Below, in pieces: positions 27,774-34,470 of a DNA stretch of 64,000 nucleotides; positions within the stretch are counted from its first letter, which is position 1, and every line of letters begins with the position of its first letter. Where the stretch lies: contig URJI01000002.1 in the NCBI GenBank assembly GCA_900548215.1, positions 1 to 64,000 on the forward strand, written 5' to 3'. Position numbers and translations under genes: made by a program. The notes beneath the pieces were generated by a model that made no database searches, had not been told where the DNA came from, and saw nothing but the letters and a program-made list of their open reading frames with translations. The stretch is from an uncultured Coprococcus sp. (GTDB lineage Bacteria; Bacillota; Clostridia; Lachnospirales; Lachnospiraceae).

Positions 27774-28052
27774 ATGTCTTATTTATTTAGTCTTGATTTA
27801 CTCAAGGTAGCACAGGAAGAAAAAGTAATAACAAACAAGGATGGTAAAGAAGAGGGTAAATATTATGTTATCGCTCTTAGTAATGGACGGAAGTCTTTTG
27901 AGGTTACATGTGGAGAGAGTAATAATCTTGTTAAGATAGATCCTCTTGAAAAGTGTCGTGTAGCTTTTGACATAGTTGATAAAAAGTTAAAGGCTGTAGA
28001 CGCTGTTAGCATTTCAAAGTCTGTTGCAAAGGCTGGTGATAAGAATGAATGA
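27774..28052 (+). CDS. Phage protein, candidate ssDNA-binding (gpV analogue)
   Basis: 92 residues, no membrane helix, beta-rich centre (KYYVIALSNGRKSFEVTCG) and alternating charged segments. AAAGGA eight bases before the ATG. Its size and place in front of the coat genes match the ssDNA-binding gpV of filamentous phages, but I see no diagnostic motif, so the role is inferred from position only. Confidence 0.5.
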   Translation: MSYLFSLDLLKVAQEEKVITNKDGKEEGKYYVIALSNGRKSFEVTCGESNNLVKIDPLEKCRVAFDIVDKKLKAVDAVSISKSVAKAGDKNE

Positions 28053-28242
28053 TGGTTTATCAATAAATATAGATAAAGTTGGCGTTCTTGTTCTTGCTGG
28101 TATATATAAAGATCTTTGCGAAGAATATGATAATAATATGACCTCTGCAAGTAGATATTATGAGCGACATGGATTTGAAAGAGCTTTGCGTCTTGTCGGT
28201 ATAGATCCAGAAGTTTTAAAGGGTGTTGATACCTCTTTATAA
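28045..28242 (+). CDS. Phage protein of unknown function (65 aa)
   Basis: Overlaps the preceding gene by 8 bp, so it is translationally coupled. 65 soluble residues with an amphipathic helical pattern (VGVLVLAGIYKDLCEEYDNN, ASRYYERHGFERALRLVGID). Unknown; could be a small regulator or replication accessory factor. Confidence 0.55.
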   Translation: MNDGLSINIDKVGVLVLAGIYKDLCEEYDNNMTSASRYYERHGFERALRLVGIDPEVLKGVDTSL

Positions 28243-28279
28243 GGGTTTTCATAAATATATTGCAAAGGGGGTGAACATT

Positions 28280-28444
28280 ATGACGATGGAACAGATTACA
28301 ACAGGTGTTACAGATCTTATGGGAGTTATGGGAACTGTTCTCACTTCAATTGGTAGTAATGCCGCACTTATGGTTATTTTTTGTGTTGGTGTAGTTGGTG
28401 CTGGTGCTGGCGCATTCAAGAAGATTGCACGATCTGTAAAGTAA
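28280..28444 (+). CDS. Major coat protein-like (pVIII type), copy 1
   Basis: 54 residues, ribosome site GGGGGTG. Architecture of a filamentous-phage major coat protein: short amphipathic N-terminal helix (MEQITTGVTDLMGVMG), a central membrane helix (about 28-46, ALMVIFCVGVVGAGAGAF) and a basic C-terminus (KKIARSVK) that would face the DNA. No cleavable signal peptide is evident, as in Pf3-type coats. Identical at 44 of 54 positions to the next gene. Confidence 0.75.
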   Translation: MTMEQITTGVTDLMGVMGTVLTSIGSNAALMVIFCVGVVGAGAGAFKKIARSVK

Positions 28445-28463
28445 TAGAAAGGAGTAAGCAGTT

Positions 28464-28628
28464 ATGAAGATGGCAGCTATAACACAGGGTGTTACTGATC
28501 TGATGTCTGTTATGGGAACTGTATTAACTGGAATAGCAGACAATGCCGCACTTATGGTTATCTTCTGCGTTGCAGTGGTTGGTGCTGGTGCTGGTGCATT
28601 CAAGAAGATCAAACGTTCTGTAAAATAA
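28464..28628 (+). CDS. Major coat protein-like (pVIII type), copy 2
   Basis: 54 residues, ribosome site AAAGGAG. Same layout as copy 1, with changes clustered in the N-terminal half plus an extra C-terminal lysine (KKIKRSVK). Start MKMAAITQGV. The two genes are a tandem duplication; two alternative coat subunits, or one major and one minor, are possible. Confidence 0.75.
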   Translation: MKMAAITQGVTDLMSVMGTVLTGIADNAALMVIFCVAVVGAGAGAFKKIKRSVK

Positions 28629-28689
28629 ACAATCTAATAGGGTGTGGGCATACCCCTATTTTTTTGTACCATTTTTTAAGGAGTTTAGT

Positions 28690-30519
28690 ATGATATTGAA
28701 ATTAAGAAAATATAGCAAATTAAATATTGGTGTTGCCATCGTTATGTCTATGGTATTGCTTTTTATTGTATTCCCTGTTGCAACTGTCAAGGCTGAAACA
28801 TCTGTTGGTGTCGATTATAACAACTTTGTAACATTCAAGTCTGAACTTGCCCGCACAGGGTATATGTCATATTACGATCATACGGATTATGCATATAATA
28901 AGGATTTTAAAGTAAATAAAGAGGTTAGTATATCTGATTTGTCAGGTAATATAACTCTTTGGTCAAATGATAACTATAAAGTTGCTACTGAGTGGGATTC
29001 ATTTAACGCTTCATCAGGTACTGCTTCTTATGATATCTATTGTTTGTTTGGTGGTTATTATGATACCTCATATGGATCACGTATCCCTTTAATTTGGTAT
29101 TTTATAGTGCCGTCTGGATCAAAAATATGTTGGGGTAAAAATACACAATATTCCCCATCTGAGGATATGTGGCAACAAACTGTTTTTAATGTAGTAACTG
29201 ATGCTTCTGCTCTGTTTTGTATACGATTTTATCGTTTAGGAGATGATATGTCTGCGTATTCGTATGGTTATGGCATTAAAAGCGGGGCTTCTGTATCAGG
29301 TACTAACAGAAGTTGTTTTAAATCTCAAGCTGTTACATCTGGTGGCAATTTAAGATTTGCTATAACAACTGATAATCAGTATCAGATGGAACCACAACTT
29401 GCACCTTTTACTTTTACTAATATAGCTACAGTACCTATTAAAAATGATAATGATTATACCCCGCTTGATAGTTTCATCTCTGGTAATACATCTCTTGCTA
29501 CAAATGCTGATAGTTCATGGTCTGATAAAAAAGAGTATCCGGCAGAATCATTTTATTGGGACGATATGACTTGCAAAGTGTCAAGTGTAGGTAGTCAAAA
29601 ATATGCTTTTTCTTTTGATTATAAGTATACTTGTCCTTTGATGACTGACCCTAGTGAGCTTTTTTCTGTGAAAGTTATTTATAATGTTGATATTCGTTAT
29701 CAAGATGGTAAAGGTCGTACATATAGTTTTAGTGATTCCAAGACAGATAATTTTAGTCTTAATAAACATAAAAATGCGTATGTAAACGATAATATATATC
29801 TTGCTGGTGATGTTGGCGATAATTCACAATGGGTTAATGTGGGTGCTGCATTTGAATTTTTGGGTGGTCTTATCTCTGGTGATAGTTCCTTCCTTGAAAA
29901 ATATTCTGACTGTAAAATTAACAGTGCTAAACTTTATGTGACTGTATTTTTGTACCATATTCCTGATCCTGACCGTTTTTTTGCTGATGGTAATTTAGGT
30001 TTGCCTTCTGTCGGCGGTGATGACATTCCAAGTGATGCTAAAGTTGTTCAATCTACTGATGTTAGATATTTCCCTTTTGATTTGTATACATTAAAGCCTG
30101 ATCATGTTGTATCTTCTCAGAGACCTAGTGTTACTACTGAAGATGTAACTGATAATGATGGAAATATTGTTGATAAAAAAGTGACAGATGTTGTTGTAAA
30201 TGATGATACTGGTAAAACTGTTATTAACATAACCATTGATAATAGTAATAAAGTTATAGATGGTAATGCAAATGTGAATACTGGTGGTGGTTCTGGTGGT
30301 GATTCCGATGATGAAGATAAAAATACTAAATCATTTTGGAAGTATGTTGCTGGTATTGTTGCATTCTTTACAGCTTTGTTGAATAGTGATTCGGGATTGT
30401 TTGCTGTTATAGCTTCATATTTTAAGTTTATCCCTTCTGATTTTTGGAATGTTACTATCGGTGCAATAGTAGTTATTGCTGTTTTGTCAATATACAGGCT
30501 TGCTAAAAAAGGTGGGTGA
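28690..30519 (+). CDS. Large surface/adsorption protein (pIII-like)
   Basis: 609 residues from the ATG after AAGGAG. Sec signal peptide (1-35, basic start, hydrophobic core, cleavage near VKA/E), a large Tyr/Asp/Ser-rich ectodomain (36-525), a flexible Gly/Asp linker (TGGGSGGDSDDED, about 531-543), a hydrophobic segment (about 553-575) and a C-terminal membrane helix (about 588-603) ending RLAKKGG. This is the layout of the tip protein pIII, which binds host receptors and releases virions from the membrane. The ectodomain itself is not recognised, as expected for a fast-evolving receptor binder. Confidence 0.75.
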   Translation: MILKLRKYSKLNIGVAIVMSMVLLFIVFPVATVKAETSVGVDYNNFVTFKSELARTGYMSYYDHTDYAYNKDFKVNKEVSISDLSGNITLWSNDNYKVATEWDSFNASSGTASYDIYCLFGGYYDTSYGSRIPLIWYFIVPSGSKICWGKNTQYSPSEDMWQQTVFNVVTDASALFCIRFYRLGDDMSAYSYGYGIKSGASVSGTNRSCFKSQAVTSGGNLRFAITTDNQYQMEPQLAPFTFTNIATVPIKNDNDYTPLDSFISGNTSLATNADSSWSDKKEYPAESFYWDDMTCKVSSVGSQKYAFSFDYKYTCPLMTDPSELFSVKVIYNVDIRYQDGKGRTYSFSDSKTDNFSLNKHKNAYVNDNIYLAGDVGDNSQWVNVGAAFEFLGGLISGDSSFLEKYSDCKINSAKLYVTVFLYHIPDPDRFFADGNLGLPSVGGDDIPSDAKVVQSTDVRYFPFDLYTLKPDHVVSSQRPSVTTEDVTDNDGNIVDKKVTDVVVNDDTGKTVINITIDNSNKVIDGNANVNTGGGSGGDSDDEDKNTKSFWKYVAGIVAFFTALLNSDSGLFAVIASYFKFIPSDFWNVTIGAIVVIAVLSIYRLAKKGG

Positions 30520-30524
30520 TGTAG

Positions 30525-30704
30525 ATGTTAGAACTTGTGAGTCTTGTTGCTAAAGTTGTTTTTTACGGTTTGACGTATGAATTTACTTTAGGCGGTATTA
30601 CTTTTAGTGCCTGGAAGATATTTATAACATATCTTGTATGTCAGTTAATAGGCTATGCCATATGGGTATTTATTAAGGGAGTGGCACAGGATGCTGATTA
30701 TTAG
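30525..30704 (+). CDS. Small phage membrane protein (59 aa)
   Basis: Starts five bases after the pIII-like stop. 59 residues: hydrophobic N-terminal segment (MLELVSLVAKVVFYG) and a membrane helix (about 33-51, FITYLVCQLIGYAIWVF), acidic C-terminus. Position after pIII suggests a pVI/pVII-like minor virion or assembly protein; inference only. Confidence 0.6.
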   Translation: MLELVSLVAKVVFYGLTYEFTLGGITFSAWKIFITYLVCQLIGYAIWVFIKGVAQDADY

Positions 30705-30707
30705 GTT

Positions 30708-30851
30708 TTATTGTTTGTAATAATCAATAAGTTTTTTTACAAGGATATAAATTAAAAATATAAATCCTGTTATTATTGCTAATCCTATTATTCCAAATAA
30801 TATTATGAAAATAATTATAAACATTGTATTTGATGATTGTGTATTTATCAT
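30708..30851 (-). CDS. Antisense small membrane protein (47 aa)
   Basis: The only minus-strand gene in the phage element. Start preceded by AGAAAGGA at good spacing; product begins MINTQSSNTMF, followed by one long Ile-rich membrane helix (about 11-38) and a basic tail (VKKLIDYYKQ). It fills the only gap in the morphogenesis operon. Opposite orientation suggests separate control, for example lysogenic expression; a superinfection-exclusion role would be speculation. Confidence 0.55.
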   Translation of the reverse strand: MINTQSSNTMFIIIFIILFGIIGLAIITGFIFLIYILVKKLIDYYKQ

Positions 30852-30910
30852 TTTTTATTTCCTTTCTGTAAGAATTGTATCAATTATAAGATAAAAATGA
30901 GGTGATGTAA

Positions 30911-31183
30911 ATGAGTAAAGAACTTTGCAAAGGCTCAAAGTGTGATTATTGCTTAAATGATAGTAGCTGTTGTAGCGGTGAATATCATCCGCTTATAGAT
31001 GATAGTCTTTGTAATAACTGTAAGTATGCAGATATATGCTATGAAACGCATTTCCCTGTAATTGGATGTAGTGTATATGTGCCAGATGTGCCGCTGGCGG
31101 CTTCAGCCCCTCGGCACATCGGCATTGATAAGCTATTCAATCACTTCTCCCCTCTCTTTTCTGTTAAAGGGGGTGGAAAATAA
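30911..31183 (+). CDS. Cysteine-rich phage protein (90 aa)
   Basis: Ribosome site GAGGTGATG. Eleven Cys in the first 60 residues (CKGSKCDYC, SSCC, CNNCKYADIC) suggest a zinc-ribbon or disulfide-rich fold. No signal peptide, so zinc binding in the cytoplasm is more likely. The 3' part carries a GC-rich hairpin (31085-31093 with 31112-31120). Family not recognised. Confidence 0.6.
   Translation: MSKELCKGSKCDYCLNDSSCCSGEYHPLIDDSLCNNCKYADICYETHFPVIGCSVYVPDVPLAASAPRHIGIDKLFNHFSPLFSVKGGGK
31085..31120. other. GC-rich hairpin inside the Cys-rich gene
   Basis: GATGTGCCG (31085-31093) pairs perfectly with CGGCACATC (31112-31120) across an 18-base loop that itself holds CTG..CAG. It stands out in an A/T-rich element and may be a packaging or processing signal. 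Confidence 0.5.
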
Positions 31184-31354
31184 TTGATAGCATTAATTGC
31201 ATTAATTGTATTTGTAGCTGGAAGTTGTCAGCTATTCCGTGAGTATCATTATTTGCTTGACTATAAAAGAGATGAAAGAACATTTAACGAGTACCGAGAA
31301 AGGAGCAAAGAAGAACTTGAAGACATATATAAAAATGACCATTTTGATTTTTAG
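31184..31354 (+). CDS. Small membrane protein with TTG start (56 aa)
   Basis: TTG directly after the previous stop codon, with GGGGGTGG seven bases upstream. N-terminal membrane helix (IALIALIVFVAG) then a charged helical tail (YKRDERTFNEYRERSKEELEDIY). Phage accessory or minor virion protein; function unknown. Overlaps the next gene by 20 bp. Confidence 0.55.
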   Translation: MIALIALIVFVAGSCQLFREYHYLLDYKRDERTFNEYRERSKEELEDIYKNDHFDF

Positions 31355-31634
31355 TATGATAGTGTCCTGTCTGTTTATTGCTACACTTATAACTTATGAG
31401 TGTACTATAACTGTTAATGCTCAGACTATCAGCACAAGACAGACAGAAATAAATATAGATGTAAAGAATGCACCTGTAGCAACCAGCGGTGATGCAGGTT
31501 ATCTGACAACTGTCAGATCCATAACAGATGTATACAATGTATGTGTACTTATATTGTTCGTGTTGGTGTTTTGGGTATTTTGGAATGTCATAAGGACAGT
31601 GTACAGAGTGTTTACCGATTTCAAACGGTTTTAA
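31335..31634 (+). CDS. Secreted, C-terminally anchored small phage protein (99 aa)
   Basis: Chosen start at 31335 gives a signal peptide (1-29, cleavage near VNA/QT), a short extracytoplasmic part (about 30-60) and a C-terminal membrane helix (about 68-90, CVLILFVLVFWVFWNV) with a basic end. In-frame upstream ATG (31272) lies inside the previous gene with no ribosome site. Resembles pVI-like or minor tip components by layout only. Confidence 0.55.
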   Translation: MTILIFSMIVSCLFIATLITYECTITVNAQTISTRQTEINIDVKNAPVATSGDAGYLTTVRSITDVYNVCVLILFVLVFWVFWNVIRTVYRVFTDFKRF

Positions 31635-31647
31635 GTGAGGTGATAAC

Positions 31648-31779
31648 ATGGATAAGATAATCATAGATCTGTACTCAAACGGTGACTTATATATGATGTT
31701 CGCTAAAATCATGGCTTATATGATCGCTCTGCTTGTAATGACCTGTGTTGTCGGTGCTATAAGGGGGCTTAGATTATGA
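31648..31779 (+). CDS. Small phage membrane protein (43 aa)
   Basis: Ribosome site GAGGTGATAAC. One membrane helix (about 17-38, KIMAYMIALLVMTCVVGAI), basic C-terminus. Its stop overlaps the Zot-like gene start (ATGA), indicating translational coupling. Could be a minor coat protein or an assembly partner of the ATPase. Confidence 0.6.
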   Translation: MDKIIIDLYSNGDLYMMFAKIMAYMIALLVMTCVVGAIRGLRL

Positions 31780-32642
31780 CAATCCTTGTAATAATCCTTA
31801 TATGCATGTTGTGCCGTGCCTTTCCTGTCATTCCGTTCTGTGTGACTCATTTTTATCAGATAGCAACGAATGGGGCAGTTGACCTGTACTACTACTTTAA
31901 ACACAAAGAATATAACCGCTGTCATTTTTATGGCAGCATCCACATGGTCACAGCATACCGTAACAAGGTCTTCGGATCAGGAAAGACGTTGGACATGACC
32001 ATGGTTGTGCGTGAAGTGTATCACAAGTACAACGGTCTGCCTGTCTGGTCTGAGGATGAACAGACGTTTGTGACACAGTATATACATATCATTAGTAATG
32101 TAGATCTAACGGATGTCCCCTACACACCTTTTACTAACGTTAATCAGTTAAAAAATGTTGAGCAAGGGACAGAAGATGTCACTATTTTTGTATTTGACGA
32201 AGTAGGGGCGATTTGGAATAGTAGAAACTATAAGGATAACATATCTACAGAGCTGTTAAAGAGACTGCTACAGGTGTGTAAGAATAAGATAGGTATCATC
32301 TGCACGGCTCAAAGGTTCAAGTTTGTTGACGCGCTGCTCCGTCAGATCACAGGGTACCTGGTGTGTGTGAACAAGACATGGAGACTGCTCTCCGTCCGCT
32401 ACTATGATCCTGTCAGCTTTGAAAACTGCGATAATATCGACATGATAAGACCTCTTAGTCTGTCGTTCAAGTTCGTATTCAATAAAGATTACAACGCTTA
32501 TGATACAAGTGCAATCGTGGAAGATCTCAAAAAGACAGAAATGATAAGTGATAGTGAAGTCCTCGCCGGACAGGGTATGGTCCAGCCGGATATTGATTTT
32601 GCGACCGGTATAAAAAAGCGTTTCCGTAAGCGAAAAAGATAA
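31776..32642 (+). CDS. Zot-like (pI) assembly ATPase
   Basis: 288 residues. N-terminal membrane segment (about 3-23), then a P-loop domain: Walker A GSGKT at 67-71 preceded by AYRNKVF, Walker B IFVFDE at 137-142, and a downstream CTAQR sensor-like motif. Zot/pI proteins drive extrusion of filamentous virions through the inner membrane; they are the marker gene for inoviruses. The usual large extracellular part is replaced by a basic tail (KKRFRKRKR). Confidence 0.85.
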   Translation: MTILVIILICMLCRAFPVIPFCVTHFYQIATNGAVDLYYYFKHKEYNRCHFYGSIHMVTAYRNKVFGSGKTLDMTMVVREVYHKYNGLPVWSEDEQTFVTQYIHIISNVDLTDVPYTPFTNVNQLKNVEQGTEDVTIFVFDEVGAIWNSRNYKDNISTELLKRLLQVCKNKIGIICTAQRFKFVDALLRQITGYLVCVNKTWRLLSVRYYDPVSFENCDNIDMIRPLSLSFKFVFNKDYNAYDTSAIVEDLKKTEMISDSEVLAGQGMVQPDIDFATGIKKRFRKRKR

Positions 32643-32665
32643 GATGATAGGCAGTGTGCTGTAAG

Positions 32666-32685
32666 CAGGGCGTGCCATCGCCCTG
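32666..32685. other. Hairpin after the Zot-like gene
   Basis: CAGGGCG, loop TGCCAT, CGCCCTG: a perfect 7-bp stem without T tract. Confidence 0.5.
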
Positions 32686-32707
32686 ATAACTATAAAATGA
32701 CTTTGGT

Positions 32708-32759
32708 ACTTAATCAGTCAAGGGCGCGAAGCGTGCATTTTACCCTTGACTTATTGAGT
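32708..32759. other. Long hairpin in the phage non-coding region
   Basis: Arms 32708-32724 and 32743-32759 pair at 15 of 17 positions (core AGTCAAGGG/CCCTTGACT); the loop carries CGC-gaa-GCG. Strong candidate for a cis-acting packaging or complementary-strand origin. Confidence 0.65.
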
Positions 32760-32798
32760 GCTAAAGTCTATTGCCGACTTTGTAGGAGTGTGAATTTT

Positions 32799-32891
32799 AT
32801 GAAGATAATAGTCAGACTGTTTAACAATGTAGTTATGTTAGTCAATAACCTGTGTAAGCTTGTCATAAACCTGATGCGGTTCATTCAGTAA
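32799..32891 (+). CDS. 30-residue amphipathic peptide gene
   Basis: ATG nine bases after TAGGAG. The peptide is hydrophobic and basic with a helical pattern (start MKIIVRLFNNVV, end MRFIQ). It sits between the assembly operon and the origin region. Possibly a leader peptide or small membrane-active peptide; may also be chance. Confidence 0.4.
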   Translation: MKIIVRLFNNVVMLVNNLCKLVINLMRFIQ

Positions 32892-33217
32892 CCAGAGAAG
32901 AAAAAAAGGACAAGCGTAAAGCAAAAGTAATAGCCCCCCTGTGGGAGCTCGGGCATAGGGGGGTTGGGGGATCAAGGAATGGTACCATGATAATAACTAC
33001 ACAAATTACACAATCCCTATGTCTGTAAATACACCAAATAATGAATATCTAAAAAACATATGTGTAAATGTGTAAAATCAAAACCCTATCATTCAACCTA
33101 TATCCTCAAAATCAAGTAAATATACCATGCTGAGGGGGCTTGTCCTCGGCATGTGTAAATATGTGTAAAATGTGTAAAAACGAAACAAAAAAGAAAAAAA
33201 AAGGGGGATTTGTTACA
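32892..33217. other. Phage intergenic region with hairpins and iterons
   Basis: 326 bp without a convincing gene. It contains a GC-rich hairpin (CCCCCCT 32934-32940 with AGGGGGG 32957-32963), five direct copies of TGTGTAAA (33061, 33069, 33152, 33162, 33171) and two inverted near-copies around 32998-33013. Probable replication-control region. Confidence 0.65.
33126..33178 (+). other. Candidate double-strand origin: hairpin plus three iterons
   Basis: Stem CATGCTGAGG (33126-33135) with CCTCGGCATG (33144-33153), one G-T wobble, 8-base loop GGGCTTGT; three TGTGTAAA iterons abut its right arm, and the rep start codon is 40 bp further on. Rolling-circle origins commonly combine a nick-site hairpin with adjacent Rep-binding repeats. 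The nick site is not determined. Confidence 0.6.
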
Positions 33218-34396
33218 ATGCCAAAATCATATAGAACATGTGAGATAGTTCAGCAATTGGAATATCTAACAGAAGAACAAATAGAAAAGGGCTTAGATCA
33301 TAACGCAGTAAAAGACTATGCTTATATCCTGCATGATAAAGATGAAAATAAGGAAGGCGAACTAAAAAAGCCACACTGGCATATATGTATAAGATTTAAA
33401 GACAGTGTGCCTACTGAAAGTATATGTAATTGGTTCGGCATCACCGAAAACTATATAAATAAAATCCGTGGACGGTTTGGAGATGCCCTCGCATATCTCA
33501 CACATAAAAATGCTACTGAAAAGTATCAGTATCTTGAAGAGTCTGTAAAAAGTAATTTCGATTTTAAAAAGGAAGCTGAAATAAAACAAGGCAGAGAGGC
33601 TGACAAAGCAAGAAAAGCAGAACTTGTTGACCTTATAACAGGTGGCGTAATACGTGAGTATAATTACACAGAGTATATAACACCACAGGAGTATGACAAA
33701 TTCAAAAAGACAATAGACAATGCGTTTAATTATCGGAGAGATAAACTAGAAGGAAGTGAAAGAAACATGAAAGTAATATACCTCTATGGTGAAGCTGGAA
33801 CAGGCAAAACAACATGGGCTAAAGAACTTGCTCAGCAGAATGAATATAGCTATTACATAAGCTCAGGAAGTAATGACCTGCTTGACAATTACAAAGGTCA
33901 GGACTGTCTGATACTTGATGATATCAGACCAAACTATATAGATGTAAGCGACCTGTTAAAATTACTTGATAATCACACTAACAGTACGGTCAGAAGCAGA
34001 TATAAAAACAAAATGCTTGAGTGTAAACTTGTAGTGATAACTACATCAGTGAGCATGGAAGTGTTTTTCAGGAATCTGATAGGTGACAGCCGTGAAAGTC
34101 TCCAGCAGTTGCGCCGTCGCTGTGAGATGTATATAAAGATGACCGCTCTTACAATGTCTGTGCAGTTGTGGCAGACTGAAAGTAATAAATATATGTTCGT
34201 AGGCACTTATGATAATCCTGTAGCAAATAAGTATCTAAAACATGACAGGACACTTGTGGAGGCAAGGGAATATGTTGACAATATGATACTCTTTCCTACA
34301 AAGGCAAGTAATGATATTGTAGCAAAAGAATATGGATTTACTGATATGAAAGATGACGAAGATGTATTTGTAAGACAATTAACACTTCCGGTATAA
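33218..34396 (+). CDS. rep: Rolling-circle replication initiator (HUH endonuclease + SF3 helicase)
   Basis: 392 residues; start at the ATG after GGGGGA. N-terminal HUH nuclease: YILHDKDE (36-43), metal-binding HWH (53-55), catalytic Tyr in AYLTHK (Tyr93). C-terminal superfamily-3 helicase: Walker A GEAGTGKT (191-198), Walker B CLILDD (230-235), motif C LVVITTS (271-277). This pairing is shared by Reps of CRESS-DNA viruses and related bacterial plasmids, unlike gpII of M13-type phages, which lacks a helicase. Its own terminator (34419-34451) follows. Confidence 0.88.
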   Translation: MPKSYRTCEIVQQLEYLTEEQIEKGLDHNAVKDYAYILHDKDENKEGELKKPHWHICIRFKDSVPTESICNWFGITENYINKIRGRFGDALAYLTHKNATEKYQYLEESVKSNFDFKKEAEIKQGREADKARKAELVDLITGGVIREYNYTEYITPQEYDKFKKTIDNAFNYRRDKLEGSERNMKVIYLYGEAGTGKTTWAKELAQQNEYSYYISSGSNDLLDNYKGQDCLILDDIRPNYIDVSDLLKLLDNHTNSTVRSRYKNKMLECKLVVITTSVSMEVFFRNLIGDSRESLQQLRRRCEMYIKMTALTMSVQLWQTESNKYMFVGTYDNPVANKYLKHDRTLVEAREYVDNMILFPTKASNDIVAKEYGFTDMKDDEDVFVRQLTLPV

Positions 34397-34418
34397 TGAT
34401 ATAAATTAAATATATGAT

Positions 34419-34451
34419 AGTGCTGTTGGTATGTCTGACAGCACTTTTTTT
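34419..34451 (+). terminator. Terminator between rep and the transposase
   Basis: AGTGCTGT (34419-34426) pairs with ACAGCACT (34438-34445), then six T. Separates the transposase from phage transcription. Confidence 0.9.
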
Positions 34452-34470
34452 ATACAGTAGGGGGCATACT

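Noticed and set aside
31776..32642. Zonula occludens toxin as a virulence factor
   Set aside because: The Zot name is historical; the P-loop and context indicate the phage assembly ATPase, and no toxin peptide is evident.
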